A DNA stretch of 64,000 nucleotides from contig NW_025408689.1 in NCBI RefSeq assembly GCF_020360975.1, positions 310,001-374,000 of the forward strand. Direction: 5' to 3'. Source of the DNA: Hirsutella rhossiliensis (lineage: Eukaryota; Ascomycota; Sordariomycetes; Hypocreales; Ophiocordycipitaceae). The position numbers and the translations under genes are program-made. The notes below the pieces were generated by a model, which saw nothing but the letters and a program-made list of their open reading frames with translations, was not told the origin of the DNA and searched no databases. Below are positions 44,640-56,900 of the stretch, piece by piece. Every line of letters begins with the position of its first letter. Position 1 is the stretch's first letter.

Positions 44640-47600
44640 CTTCTTAATCCCTACGAACGAAATAATACCGAATTTATATAAAATAGGTAGATAGAAAGAA
44701 TACGAATTTACTAGACTTAAGGGAAATTTAAATTATACCTTATAGACTACGAGGATAGAAGCTATCCTTATAAAAGAAAAGCTTATTGCTGCTCTAGAGC
44801 AAGCAAATTATATATAGACTACGAAGGCTTTATCTATAATATTCCTTTAAGTCGAAGATAGTCCCTTAATATAAATTCGGTATCTAAAAAATACTAACGA
44901 AGCGTAGGATGAGCTTAAAAAGCTATATAATCCGTTAAACTTTTCGTCGAATTATCTGCTTATTAAGCAGCTCTTTAATCTTAGTCCCTCGGACTTTAAT
45001 TTAGAGAAATACCTTTATAAGGTAAAGGAAATCTACGAGGATTTAAAATCCTATAATATAGAAATTCTAGAAGTTATTCTTATAGCATAGATTCTTAATT
45101 GCCTTAATAAGGAATTTAGAAGCTATATTATAAATATTACGTAGATCCTTAGGTATAATTCTACGGCGTTTACCCTTAAAACCCTTATAGCTAGTCCTTT
45201 AGACGAAGCTAGAAGAATAGAGGATATAGACGAATCTTTAGAGAAAACCTTCCTAATACGAAGGAAGCCTTAGAAATCCTATAGAAATTCTATAGATACT
45301 CCTTATTATAAGGAATATAAAAAACCAGGGCATTTTATAGTAAATTGCTATAAATTATACCCGAATAAGGCTCCCGCTTATTAGGTATTAAATAAAGGAA
45401 AGAAGGATAATAGGACTTAAATTTCTAAGAAGATAAAATCTTCTTTTTCTTTTTCTTTTAGGAAGAAATCCCCTTCTAGTAGCATTTCTACTACTAATAA
45501 AAAAAGGAAGGCTCGAGTTACCGAGCTAGAGTCCGATTTAGAAGATAGTAATAAGGTCTTAAATATAGCTTCGTAAGAAAATATAGACCTAGATATCGAC
45601 CTTATAGACCTTTCTAGGGCTCTAACCCCTATGCAAACGTCTAAGGATTTAAAGGTAATTTTAACCTCTATAAATACCCCTATAGTAGAAGCTAATAAAG
45701 ACTCTCTTTTAGGACCTCTAAAAGCCTCGATTCCTAGAATAAAGGTATTAGTTTTAAAGGCAAGAGAAGGAGGATTTCCTAGTTATAAGAATAAAAGGAT
45801 CTTTAATTTTATCTATAATACTAGAGCTACTAAGCATATAGTATCTAATAAGAATTTCCTTATTAACTATAAAGAAATTAAGTCTAAAGTTTACTAGGGA
45901 AAAGCTTCCTTTATATTAGTAAAAGGAAAGGGGGACTTAGTATTTAAGTTCCCGTATAGTAGAAAAAGGTATATCCTTTAAGACTGCTTTTATATACCCG
46001 AATTAAGGGTAAATATACTATCCTAATCTTATTTTAATAATACCTATGCCTTAATAGGAGGAAATAAAGTCCTTTTATTAGATAATAAAGCTAAGGTCCT
46101 TACTAAAGGATTTCTTAGAAATAAGTTATATTATATTCCTATAGAACCTTTATTAGAAAGCTAATCGATCCTTATTACGTTTTTAAAAGCAAAGGATATA
46201 GATTTTTATACTTAGCACTTACGCTTAGGGTATATAAATAGTAGGGCTATTTTAGAAATATTAAAAAGATATAATAAGGATATAAGAATACCTCTAGAAG
46301 AGGAAAATAAAATAAGGCAATACGAAATATATATTAGAGCTAAAGTAACGAATAAGGTTAATAAATAACCTTTATATAAGTCTTATTCTTATTTAGAAAA
46401 AATAGTATTAGATATTTAGGGGCTAATTAAAGTGCCTACTTATAATAAATATTACTATTATATTTTATTCCTAAACGTAGGAACCTAATATCTAGAAATA
46501 TACCTTCTTCGAAAAAAGGGAGAAGCTCTAAATAGGTTCCTAGAATTTAAAAAAAGGGTAGAAAATAACCCTAAAAATACTAGGATTAAAGAAGCATTTT
46601 CTAATAATACTAAAGAATTTATATATAAAATAAAGCTCTATTACGAAAAAGAAGGAATTACCTTTAATTCTAGTCCTCCTAGGACGCCGGAATCTAACGG
46701 TAGAATAGAAAGAATAAATCGTACTATATTAGAAAAAGTATAAGCTCTTTTATTTACTACTAAGCTTCCTAAATATCTATAGGGAGAAGCTATTTTAACA
46801 GCTACCTATTTATATAATAGATTACTATATTCTACGATAGGATTTAAAAGTCCTATAGAAAAGAGGGATAATATAATACTACCCTTCGAGACCTTAAATA
46901 AAATTAAGACCTTCGGAAGCCTTATATATTATAAGAATAAAGACCCTAAAGATAAGCTAGATAATAGAGCTTTTAAGGGAATAATAGTAGGCTATTTAGA
47001 AAATATATATAAAATCTAGGATTTTTCTAAGAGAAAGATTACTATCTCTAGAGATATTACTATACTAGAAAATAAATCTATAAAAAATCTAGAAATCTCT
47101 AGTAGTAATAATACCTTTGATTTTAATTCTATTCTAAATAAAGATAAGCTAGAAAGCTATATCCCTATAAAGGAAGCTACTAAAGAACCTAGAGATAAAA
47201 GTCCCTCGCCCTTTATAGAAAAAGAGTCTCTAAATAACGATCCTATTCCTACTACTAGTAAAATAGTAGTAGAATTACCTAAGAAGCCGGAAGGGTTCGA
47301 TTCTAACTATATCGAATACCCTAACGTTAATTTATTTCTAAACTACGATTTTATAGAGTTAATTCTAGCTAGTATAGAAAATTAGGATCTAAAAATTCTA
47401 AAGACCTATAAATAGGCAATAAATAGCCCTAAAATAGCATTTTAGAAAGAAGCTATAATTAAGGAGATTATCTAGCTAATTAAATATAAAACTTAGGAAT
47501 TTTCCTACCTCCTTAGGGATAAGGAGGCTATAGGAGGCCACTAGGTCTATACTATTAAGAAGGATAGTTAAAATAATATAATAAAATATAAAGCCCGTTT

Positions 47601-48879
47601 CGTAATATAGGGATTTAAGTAGATCTATAGCTTAGATTTCCTAGATACCTTCTCGACTACGGCTAGACCCGAATCTATTAGAACTCTACTTATTTTAGCT
47701 ATTATCTACGAATTCGAAGCTTTATAAATAGATATAATAAATGCCTTCGTATATACCGATATAGATAGCGAAGTATATATCGATCTTCCTATAGGCTACG
47801 AAGAATACGCTCTTAAAGAATATTATTTAAAATATAGATTAGCTTATAGAGCTAAAGGAATTAAATTTATCGCGAAGCGTGGCTTGATTTCGTAGTTCTC
47901 GGAGATATCCCTTAGCACGAGGGACTAAGGGAGCTAAAAACACCCGGTATAGAAGAAGGAAGAAGGAGCTAAAAAGAGGTATAGAAAGGAGGGTAGGGGT
48001 ATAAGGGGAAGTAGAAGTAGCGATAGCTTCCTATAGAAGTAGCGAAAGATAAGACGGATATGCCGGTAACGGCTAGAAAAGAGGGGAAAAACCGGTAAAA
48101 AGCTCGGTAGTCGAAAGGATATTAGTAGCTTCTTTAAGCAGGATCTTCTTTATTAATTAAGATGCTAGATAGGTATAAAGAGGGGCGTTAGATAGAGGAA
48201 AGAAGGATAATTAAGGCAATATAACAATTACTCCCCTACCTTTATTGCTGCTCCTATAAGAATTAAATCCCTTTGCCCTGCCTATCCGACCCCTTACTTT
48301 TAATTTTACCTTTATATATTTTATATATACTTCTCGTATCTCTCCACGCGAGAAAATTAACTAAATTCCTAGACCTATATAAAACCGGTTAAATTAAAGC
48401 AAAGCTAAAGAAAGTATTATATAGCCTAAAATAAAGTCCTAAGCTCTAGTATAATTATTTAAAAATTATACTAAATAATCTCGGATTTCTTCCTCTTTTA
48501 ATAGATAAAGGAGTATTTATAAATAAGGACTATAGTATAGCCTTAGTAATTTACGTCGACGACTTTCTTATAGTAGGGCCTTTAAATCTATAATAAAAGA
48601 AAGATTATTTAAAGAATTATCTAAATTCTTAGATTTTACTATCTTAGGAGATATAAAAGACTTCTAGGTCTAAATATTATAATAAACCGAGAAAATAAAG
48701 AGCTATATATATCCTAAGAAAATTATACCTTAAATAAATTAAAGGAATTTAATAAAGAAGGTTTAAGAACTTTAAATTTACCTACTATAGTAGGCTTTAA
48801 GCTTATAAAAGCAAAGGAATTACCTTCTAAGGAAGATATATTATAATTTTAGAAAGAAATAGGATCTCTATTATACTTA
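44640..48879 (+). pseudogene. Gag-pol remnant of nested Copia A
   Basis: Degenerate polyprotein. Order: gag (44,640-45,260); zinc knuckle at about 45,300-45,350 whose cysteines read Tyr where TGT would become TAT (YKKPGHFIVNC); protease near 45,810-45,850 with NTRATKHIVSNK where DSGATRH is usual; GAG-pre-integrase and integrase 46,200-47,000 (SPPRTPESNGRIERINRT); reverse transcriptase 47,540-48,800 with active-site YVDD at 48,552-48,563. The longest surviving frame is 45,631-45,897. The reading is broken by TAG/TAA and by the B LTR at 47,868-48,353. Confidence 0.88.
47868..48353 (+). repeat. Solo LTR of Copia B inserted in nested Copia A
   Basis: 486 bp, TATCGCGAAGCGTGG to CCACGCGAGA, with exact 5-bp target duplication AAATT (47,863-47,867 and 48,354-48,358). 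Same length as the 5' LTR at 57,843-58,328. It retains many CA and TG dinucleotides, so it is one of the less mutated repeats. Confidence 0.93.
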
Positions 48880-49447
48880 TATAAGGAACGGTGTTCCTAC
48901 TATAAATAAAGCAGCTATAATATACTCTCCCGATTATATAAGCTAATAAGTAGTATATTAATTATAGATAAAATCCTATCCTATAGAGCAAGAATCGCTC
49001 GTTATTTTGCATATTATTATATATTAAACGGGTTGCCGGTTATCGTATAATCGGGAATCGAAGGAATAGAGCTAGCTTAGAATACTAGCTAAGACCTCTT
49101 AAGAACACCGGCACGACCAACCTCCTTTAAACACGAATATTAGTAGAACTAAGACACTTCTAGATTTACTCGAGGTATCACGGAATTCCTTAGTCTTAGG
49201 GCTATACGGCAGCCTAAATCTAGTCCCGAAAGGTTCTTCCGTTTAGCTATAATTATCTATATAAGATAGTATGTCCGCTAGTAGATAAATAGAGAATTAT
49301 TAACTTTAACACCTCTTCTATATACTAATACACTACTAATAAATTCCGTTGAAAATCCTACCTTATACTCCTTCTTCCCCTCTATTACGTAGTCTTATAT
49401 AATTCCTTAATTTCCTAAAATTCCGCTTTTACTTATATACCTTAAGA
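48880..49447 (+). repeat. 3' LTR of nested Copia A
   Basis: 568 bp with the same ends as the 5' LTR. It joins the truncated pol (GGATCTCTATTATACTTA) without a purine tract. Confidence 0.92.
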
Positions 49448-49452
49448 ATTTA

Positions 49453-50527
49453 AGACCTTATTACTATCGTCCGAATCGGACTTTAGCTTAGTAATTCGAG
49501 CCTTCCTTCTTTTATTATTAGTAGAAATACTACTAAAAGGAGATTTCTTCCTAGAAGAAGAAGAAGAAGAAGAAGAAGAAGATTTTCTCTTCTTAGAAAT
49601 TCGAGTCTTATTATTATTTTTTCCTTTATTTAAAACCTAATAAGTAGGAGCCTTATTCGGGTATAATTTATAGCAATTTACTATAAAATGCCCTGGTTTT
49701 TTATATTCCTTATAATAAGGAGTATCTATAGAATTTCTATATAACTTCTAAGGCTTCCTTCGTATTAAGAAGGCTTTCTTTAAAGATTCGTCTATATCCT
49801 TTATTCTTCTAACTTCGTCTAAAAGACTAGCTATTAGGGTTTTAAGGGTAAACGCCGTAGAATTATACTTAAGGCTCTACGTAATATTTATAATATAGCT
49901 TCTAAATTCCTTATTAAGGTAATTAAGAATCTATACTATAAGAATAACTTCCGGAATTTCTATATTATAGGATTTTAAATCCTTATAAATTTCCTTTACC
50001 TTATAAAGGTATTTCTCTAAATTAAAGTCCGAGGGACTAAGATTAAAGAGCTGCTTAATAAGCAGATAATTCGACGAAAAGTTCGATAGATTATATAGCT
50101 TTTTAAGCTTATCCTACGCTTCTTTAGTATTTTTTAGATGCTAAATTTATATTAAGGGACTATCTTTAACTTAAAGGAATATTATAGATAAAGCCTTTAT
50201 AGTCTATATATAATTTACTTACTCTAGAGTAGTAATAAGCTTTTCTTTTATTAGGATAGCTTCTATCCTCGTAGTCTATAAGGTATAATTTAAATTTCCC
50301 TTAAGTCTAATAAATTTATATTCTTTCTATCTACCTAATTTATATAAATTCGGTATTATTTCGTTCGTAGGGATTAAGAAGTCTAGACGGGAGTTTAAGA
50401 GTATAGGAAGGTAAAAGAAGTCGAGGGGAATTTCGAAAGGAATTTTAATTGAATATTTCGACGAGGAATTTTAAAGGTATAAGTAGTTAATTTCCCGGCT
50501 TAAAAGGAGTAAGCTAGGCTTATAACC
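49453..50527 (-). pseudogene. Gag and 5' leader of outer Copia A
   Basis: Minus-strand continuation of the outer element on the far side of the nested insertion. It is the reverse complement of about 44,494-45,560: zinc-knuckle region at about 49,680-49,740 and gag core to about 50,400, then the leader and primer-site copy ending at 50,527. It includes a GAA run (49,557-49,580) that is shorter in the nested copy. Confidence 0.88.
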
Positions 50528-51095
50528 TCTAAAGGTATATAAGCAAAAGCGGAATTTTAGGAAATTAAGGAATTATATAAGACTATATAATAGAGGGGAA
50601 GAAGGAGTATAAGGTAGGAATTTTAACGGAATTTATTAGTAGTATATTAGTATATAAAAGAGGTAATAAAGTTAATAATTCTATCTCTATCTACTAGCGG
50701 ACATACTATCTTATATAGATAATTATAGCTAAACGGAAGAACCTTTCGGGACTAGATTTAAGCTGCTATATAGCCCTATAACTAAGGAATTCCGTGATAC
50801 CTCGAGTAAATCTAAAAGTATCTTAGTTCTACTAATATTTATATTTAAAGGAGGTTAGTCGTGCTAGTATTCTTAAGAGGTCTTAGCTAGCATTCTAAGC
50901 TAGCTCTATTCCTTCGATTCCCGATTATACGATAACTAGCAACCCGTTTAATATATAATAATATATAAAATAATAAGCGATTCTTACTCTATAGGATAGG
51001 ATTTTATCTATAATTAATATACTACTTATTAGCTTATATAATCGGGAGAGTATATTATAGCTACTTTATTTATAGTAGGAATACTATTCCTTATA
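50528..51095 (-). repeat. 5' LTR of outer Copia A element
   Basis: 568 bp, TCTAAAGG to TTCCTTATA on plus. Heavily RIP-mutated compared with 52,765-53,332. Flanked on the right by TATCT. Confidence 0.9.
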
Positions 51096-52631
51096 TATCT
51101 ATATAAGCGGCTCTTATAAAGATAATATATAGAAAGTATAAAGGGTCCTAGAGCGCTTTTAACTTTATAAGCTTTACCTTAACCTAGATAAGTATAAATT
51201 TAAGGTTAAGAAGGTTAAGTACCTAAGCTTTATTATCTATATAGGTATAAGTATATAAGCGGATCTTTTAAAGATCTAAGTAATCTAAGACTAAGTAGCC
51301 CTAACTATATAAATAGGCGTATAGAGCTTCCTTAGGTTTACGAACTATTATAAAATATTTATTAAGGGCTTCTCCTATATTATAATGCCTTTAAACGAGA
51401 TTACTAAAAAGTAAACCGCTTTTTATTAAGAGCCTATATAGGAAGGAGCGTTCTATATACTTAGGACCTATTCTTATAAGCCTTAGTACTACTCTAATAA
51501 GACTTTAACTAGTTTACGTTAGTCGAAGTAAACTATAGCGGCTAGGTACTTAGAGGAACGCTCTCTTAAAAAGTAGATAGGTAAAAGTAACTAATAACGT
51601 TCTACTCTTATAAGCTAACCTTAGTAGAGCGGAATTACGCTATTTATAATAAAGTAATACTAGCGATTATTAGCTACCTTAAGTAATAGTAAGCGGAGCT
51701 CTAAAGCTATAAGAGCTTTAAGGTTCTTATAGACTATAAAAACCTTAAGTACTTTATAACCCGCTAGTACTTCTTAGAGCGGTAAGCCCGCTAAGCGGAG
51801 TATCTCTTACGCTTTAACTTCTTAATTAGGTACCGCCCTAGGTAGGACTCTATAGTCCTAAACGCGCTTTCTTAAAAGGATTAAAACTAGCTAACGGGAG
51901 CGGATATCGAGGCCTAGGATCTATAGCTTATCTTATAAGAAGCGCTATAGACTTATATAGGAGCTTCCTTAGTAAAGGAAGGCGCGGTGCTAGCGGATAA
52001 GCTTCCCCTTATACCTTTACTATTAAGCGAGCTTCCCCCTATACCTTTACCTTAGTCTAGTAAGGAGGGATAGACCGGCCTAAAGGCGCGCGCAGCGAGA
52101 GTATTCTAAGATAAGGCCCTTTAACGCTTATAGGGTAGGATAGCGGCTCTAGACTATACTTATAAGAGTATACGCCGCGCTATAAAGTCTAGCGCTCGAC
52201 GCTTAGATCTAAAGCTAAAGCTAAAGGTATAGGTAGCTAACTATTATATTAACCTATAAGGGCATCTACGCTAGTAAGGGAGACTATAAGTACCGGGCGC
52301 ACTATATATTATAGAAGCTAAGGAGAAGGATAAACTACTAGAGCTAGATAAATAAAATAAGCTCTAAGGGAGGCTAGTTTAGCTTATCTATAACTTTAGC
52401 GTTATAGGTTATCTAAGTAGGTAGGGTATAGCGGTAAGCTTTATAAGGGACTTTTACTAGCCCCTCCTATAGTACTATATTCGTTACTTCTTTTATAACT
52501 ATAATATCTATAGCTATATAAAGATTTAAAGGGTATAGCTTAAGGGGCTACTTAAGTAGCTTTTAGTATTAAACTAGTTCTATATATATATATAAATAAA
52601 CTTTATAATAGACCTCTTACTTATAGAGGGC
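51096..52631 (+). mobile_element. Ty3/Gypsy fragment: reverse transcriptase, RNase H and start of integrase (degenerate)
   Basis: Forward reading gives the end of reverse transcriptase (KVKYL-FII, then IGVQSFLRFTNYYKIFIKGFS), then RNase H (YAIYNKVILAIISYL; DYKNLKYFITR; RFNFLIRYRPR), then an integrase start near 52,240-52,631 cut by a Copia A LTR. The YVDD part of the active site is missing at the left edge, which begins just after it. Ignoring RIP stops, the family assignment to chromovirus-type Gypsy is good. Confidence 0.8.
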
Positions 52632-53980
52632 TCTTAAGGTATATAAGTAAAAGCGGAATTTTAGGAAATTAAGGAATTATATAAGACTATTTAATAAAGG
52701 GGAAGAAGGAGTATAAAGTAGGATTTTTAATAGAATTTATTAGTAGTATATTAGTATATAGAAGTCTTAAGGTATATGAGCAAAAGCGGAATTTTGGGAA
52801 ATCAAGGAATCACGTAAGACTACGTGATAGAGGGGAAGAAGGAGTATAAGGTAGGATTTTCAACGGAATTTATTGGTAGTGTATTGGTGTGTGGAAGAGG
52901 TGTTAGAGTTGATGATTCTCTATCTATCTACTAGCGGACATGCTGTCTTATATAGACAATTGTAGCTGAACGGAAGAACCTTTCGGGACCAGATTTAGGC
53001 TGCCGTATAGCCCTGAGACTGGGGAATTCCGTGATACCTCGAGTGAATCTGGAAGTGTCTTGGTTCCACTGATATTCGTGTTTAAAGGAGGTTGGTAGTG
53101 CCGGTGTTCTTGAGAGGTCTTAGCTAGCATTCCAAGCTAGCTCTGTTCCTTCGATTCCCGATTTTACGATAACCGGCAACCCGTTTAATGCATAATGACA
53201 TGCAAAATGACGAGCGATTCTTGCTCTATAAGATAAGATTTTGTCTATAATTAATATACTACTTATTGGCTTATATAATCGGGAGAGTATATTATAGCTG
53301 CTTTATTTATAGTAGGAACACCGTTCCTTATAAGAAGAGGTATTAAAGTTAATAATTCTATCTCTATCTACTAGCGGATATACTATCTTATATAGATAAT
53401 TATAGCTAAATAAAAGAACCTTTTAAGACTAGATTTAAGCTACTATATAGCCCTAAGACTAAGGAATTCTATAATACCTCGAGTATATCTAAAGGTATCT
53501 TAGTTCTACTAATATTTATATTTAAAGGAGGTTAGTCGTGCCGGTGTTTTAAAGTTAGTAATTCTATCTCTATTTACTAGCGGACATAATATCTTATATA
53601 GACAATTATAGCTAAATAGAAGAACCTTTTAGGACTAGATTTAGGCTGCCGTATAGACCTAAGACTAAGGAATTCTATAATACCTCGAGTATATCTAGAA
53701 GTGTCTTAGTTCTACTAATATTTATATTTAAAGGAGGTTAGTTATACTAGTATTCTTAAGAGGTCTTAGCTAGTATTCTAAGCTAGCTCTATTCCTTCGA
53801 TTCCCGATTATACGATAACCGGCAACCCGTTTAATATATAATAATATATAAAATAATAAGCGACTCTTACTCTATATAATAGAATTTTATCTATAATTAA
53901 TATACTACTTATTAGCTTATATAATCGGGAGAGTATAGTATAGCTACTTTATTTATAATAGGAAAACACTATTCCTTATA
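52632..53980 (-). repeat. 3' LTR of full-pol Copia A with internal duplication
   Basis: The old LTR is split by the young solo LTR: parts are 52,632-52,764 and 53,338-53,980. Without the insert and its TSD it is about 776 bp, some 208 bp longer than the 568-bp standard. The extra length is a tandem duplication whose junction (53,543-53,548) carries GGTGTT, a word found twice, about 204 bp apart, in the standard LTR. Confidence 0.82.
52765..53332 (-). repeat. Young, nearly unmutated solo LTR of Copia A
   Basis: 568 bp, TCTTAAGG to TTCCTTATA on plus, with exact target duplication AGAAG (52,760-52,764 and 53,333-53,337). It is inserted in an older LTR of the same family. It retains CA and TG throughout (ATGAGCAAAAGCGG, GGTAGTGTATTGGTGTGTGG), where all other copies have TA. 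The short open frame 52,948-53,130 inside it is not a gene. Confidence 0.93.
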
Positions 53981-53989
53981 GCCTCCCTT

Positions 53990-56900
53990 AAAGAGTAGAT
54001 TTATATACTCTTTACTAATTTATTTATAGTAGTATATATATAGGGTAAAAATCTAACTAAGGAAAACTACTCTTTTACCTTAATAGGATATATAAAAACC
54101 TATTCTTTCTTAGGAAATAAAATCCTTAGGTATATACTAATAGAAAAACCTATAGTAGGAAAAATCTATAGTTATAATAATTATTTATAGGATAACCTTA
54201 TATAAGGTAAAACCTATTATTATTAGGAAAATCTTAATAGATAAAAACCTAGTAAATATTTCTCTAGGAAACTTAAAAAGGAAAAACCTAGTAAGGGAAA
54301 GATATAGAAAGTATAAGAAATATCTAAAAACCCCGTTTAATTGCTTAGGTACTTATATTAAGGATAGACCGTCTCTAAATTTATAGAGTAATCTAGGTCT
54401 TAATTCCTTTATAAAAATATTAGCTATATTATCTTTTAATTTAATATAAAAAACTTTAATTTCCCCTTCTCTTATACTAGTTCTAGTATAGTAATAGGCT
54501 AATCTTATATACTTAGACCTTTTATAAAATTCCGGATTTTCTACTAATTTAATAGTAGTAGTATTATCTATTAAAATAAGAGGTATAGTATTAGGAATCT
54601 TAATAGATAGATCCTAAGTAATATATTTAAAAAGTATATTTAAATAAATAGCTTCTTTATTTACCTCCCTAAGGCTAATATACTTTACTTTATAAGTAGA
54701 AAGGGCAATAGCTTTCTACTTAAAGTAAGCCTAGCTTATTATATTATTATATATATAAAAATAGTAACTAAAAAGGATTTTCCGTCTATTAAATCCAACG
54801 CTTAGCTAGAGTTAGTAAAACCCTTTATATATAGATTAGTAAAAGGGATATTATAATTATATTTAATCTTTAGGCTTAGGAATTTATTTAAATATTTCTA
54901 AATTATATTTAAAGCCTTAAAATACGTTTAGTTAGGCTTAGCCGCGAATCTAGTATAGGAAACTATAGAATATAAGATATCTAGCCTAGTAAATAAGGCT
55001 AAATATAATAGAAATCCTATTCCTTTTTAAAATTATAATATATCTTCCTTAAAAGGTAATTCCTTCGCTTTTATAAGCTTAAAGCCTACTATAGCGGGTA
55101 AATTTAAAGTTCCTAAATATTCTTTATTAAGTTCCTTTAATTTATTTAAGGTATAAACTTCTTAGGATTTATATAGCGCTTTATTTTCTCGGTTTATTAT
55201 AGTATTTAGACCTAAGAAGTCTTTTATATCTCTTAAGATAGTAAAATCTAGGAATTTAAATAATTCTTTAAATAATCTTTCTTTTATTATAGATTTAAAA
55301 GGCCCTACTATAGGAAAGTCGTCGACGTAAATTACTAAGGCTATACTATATTCCTTATTTATAAATACTCTATTATCTATTAAAAGAGGAAGAACTATAA
55401 GTTTATTTAGTATAATCTTTAAATAATTATACTAGAGCTTAGGACTTTATTTTAGGCTATATAATACTTTCTTTAGCTTTGCTTTAATTTAACTAGTTTT
55501 ATATAGGTCTAGGAATTTAGTTAATTTAATTCTTTTAGCTCTATAAGCTAATCTATATTTTAAATAATATTCTTTAAGAGCGTATTCTTCGTAGCCTATA
55601 AGAAGATCGATATATACTTTACTATCTATATCGGTATATACGAAGGCATTTATTATATCTATTTATAAAGCTTTAAATTTATAGATAATAGCTAAAATAA
55701 GTAGAATTCTAATAGATTTAGGTCTAGCTATAGTTAAGAAGGTATCTAGGAAATCTAAGCTATAGATCTACTTAAATACCTATATTATAAAACGGGCTTT
55801 ATATTTTATTATATTATTTTAACTATCCTTCTTAATAGTATAGACCTAGCAGCCTCTTATAGCCTCCCTATCCTTAGGGAGGTAGGAAAATTCCTAAGCT
55901 TTATATTTAATTAGCTAGATAATTTCCTTAATTATAGCTTCTTTCTAAAATACTACTTTAGGGTTATTTATTACCTATTTATAGGTCTTTAGAAATTTTA
56001 GATCCTAATTTTCTATACTAGCTAGAATTAACTTTATAAAATCGTAGTTAAAAAATAAATTAACGTTAGGGTATTTAATATAGTTAGAATTAAACCCTTC
56101 CGGCTTCTTAGGTAATTCTACTACTATTTTACTAGTAGTAGGAATAGGATCGTTATTTAGAGACTCTTCTTTTATAGAGGGCGATAGACTTTTATCTCTA
56201 GGTTCTTTAATAGCTTTATTTATAGGGATATAGCTTTCTAGCCTATCTTTATTTAGAATAGAATTAAAATTAAAGGTATTATTACTACTAGAAATTCCTA
56301 GATTTTTTATAAATTTATTTTCTAGTATAGTAATATCTCTAAAGATAGTAATCTTTCTCTTAGTAGAATCCTAGATTTTATATATATTTTCTAAATAGCT
56401 TACTATTATTCCCTTAAAAGCTTTATTATCTAGCTTATCTTTTAAGTCTTTATTCTTATAATATATAAGGCTTTTAAAGGTCTTAATTTTATTTAAGGTA
56501 TTAAAAGGTAGTATTATATTATCCCTCTTTTCTATAGGACTTTTAAATCCTATCGTAGAATATAGTAATCTATTATATAAATAGGTAGCTATTAAAATAG
56601 CTTCTCCCTATAAATATTTAGGAAGCCTAGCAGTAAATAAAAGAGCTTATACTTTTTCTAATATAGTACGATTTATGCTTTCTATTCTACTATTAGATTC
56701 CAGCGTCCTAGGAGGACTAGAATTAAAGGTAATTCCTTCTTTTTCGTAATAGAGCTTTATTTTATATATAAATTCTTTAGTATTATTAGAAAATGCTTCT
56801 CTAATCCTAGTATTTTTAGGGTTATTTTCTACCCTATTTTTAAATTCTAGGAACCTATCTAAAGCTTCCCCCTTTTTTCGGAGAAGGTATATTTCTAGAT

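Larger units (their letters stand above)
43926..49447 (+). mobile_element. Nested Ty1/Copia element A, truncated family, forward
   Basis: Complete in outline: 5' LTR 43,926-44,493, primer site, gag and pol 44,640-48,879, 3' LTR 48,880-49,447. Target duplication ATTTA at 43,921-43,925 and 49,448-49,452 is exact. It is inserted in the gag/protease junction of another copy of itself. Both LTRs are 568 bp. Pol stops in the same RNase H position as in the outer copy, and no purine tract precedes the 3' LTR. Confidence 0.92.
40045..51095 (-). mobile_element. Ty1/Copia element A, truncated family, reverse, carrying a nested copy
   Basis: The outer element runs on minus: 5' LTR 50,528-51,095, primer site and gag 50,527-49,453, pol 43,925-40,612, 3' LTR 40,045-40,611. 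It is split by the nested element 43,926-49,447 (TSD ATTTA). Its own target duplication is TATCT on both sides if the left LTR has lost one terminal base (40,041-40,045 and 51,096-51,100). Pol ends inside the RNase H region and joins the 3' LTR directly. It sits in Gypsy-derived DNA. Confidence 0.85.

Noticed and set aside
52948..53130. 60-residue minus-strand open frame
   Set aside because: It lies wholly inside the unmutated solo LTR; the other copies of the LTR do not keep it open.
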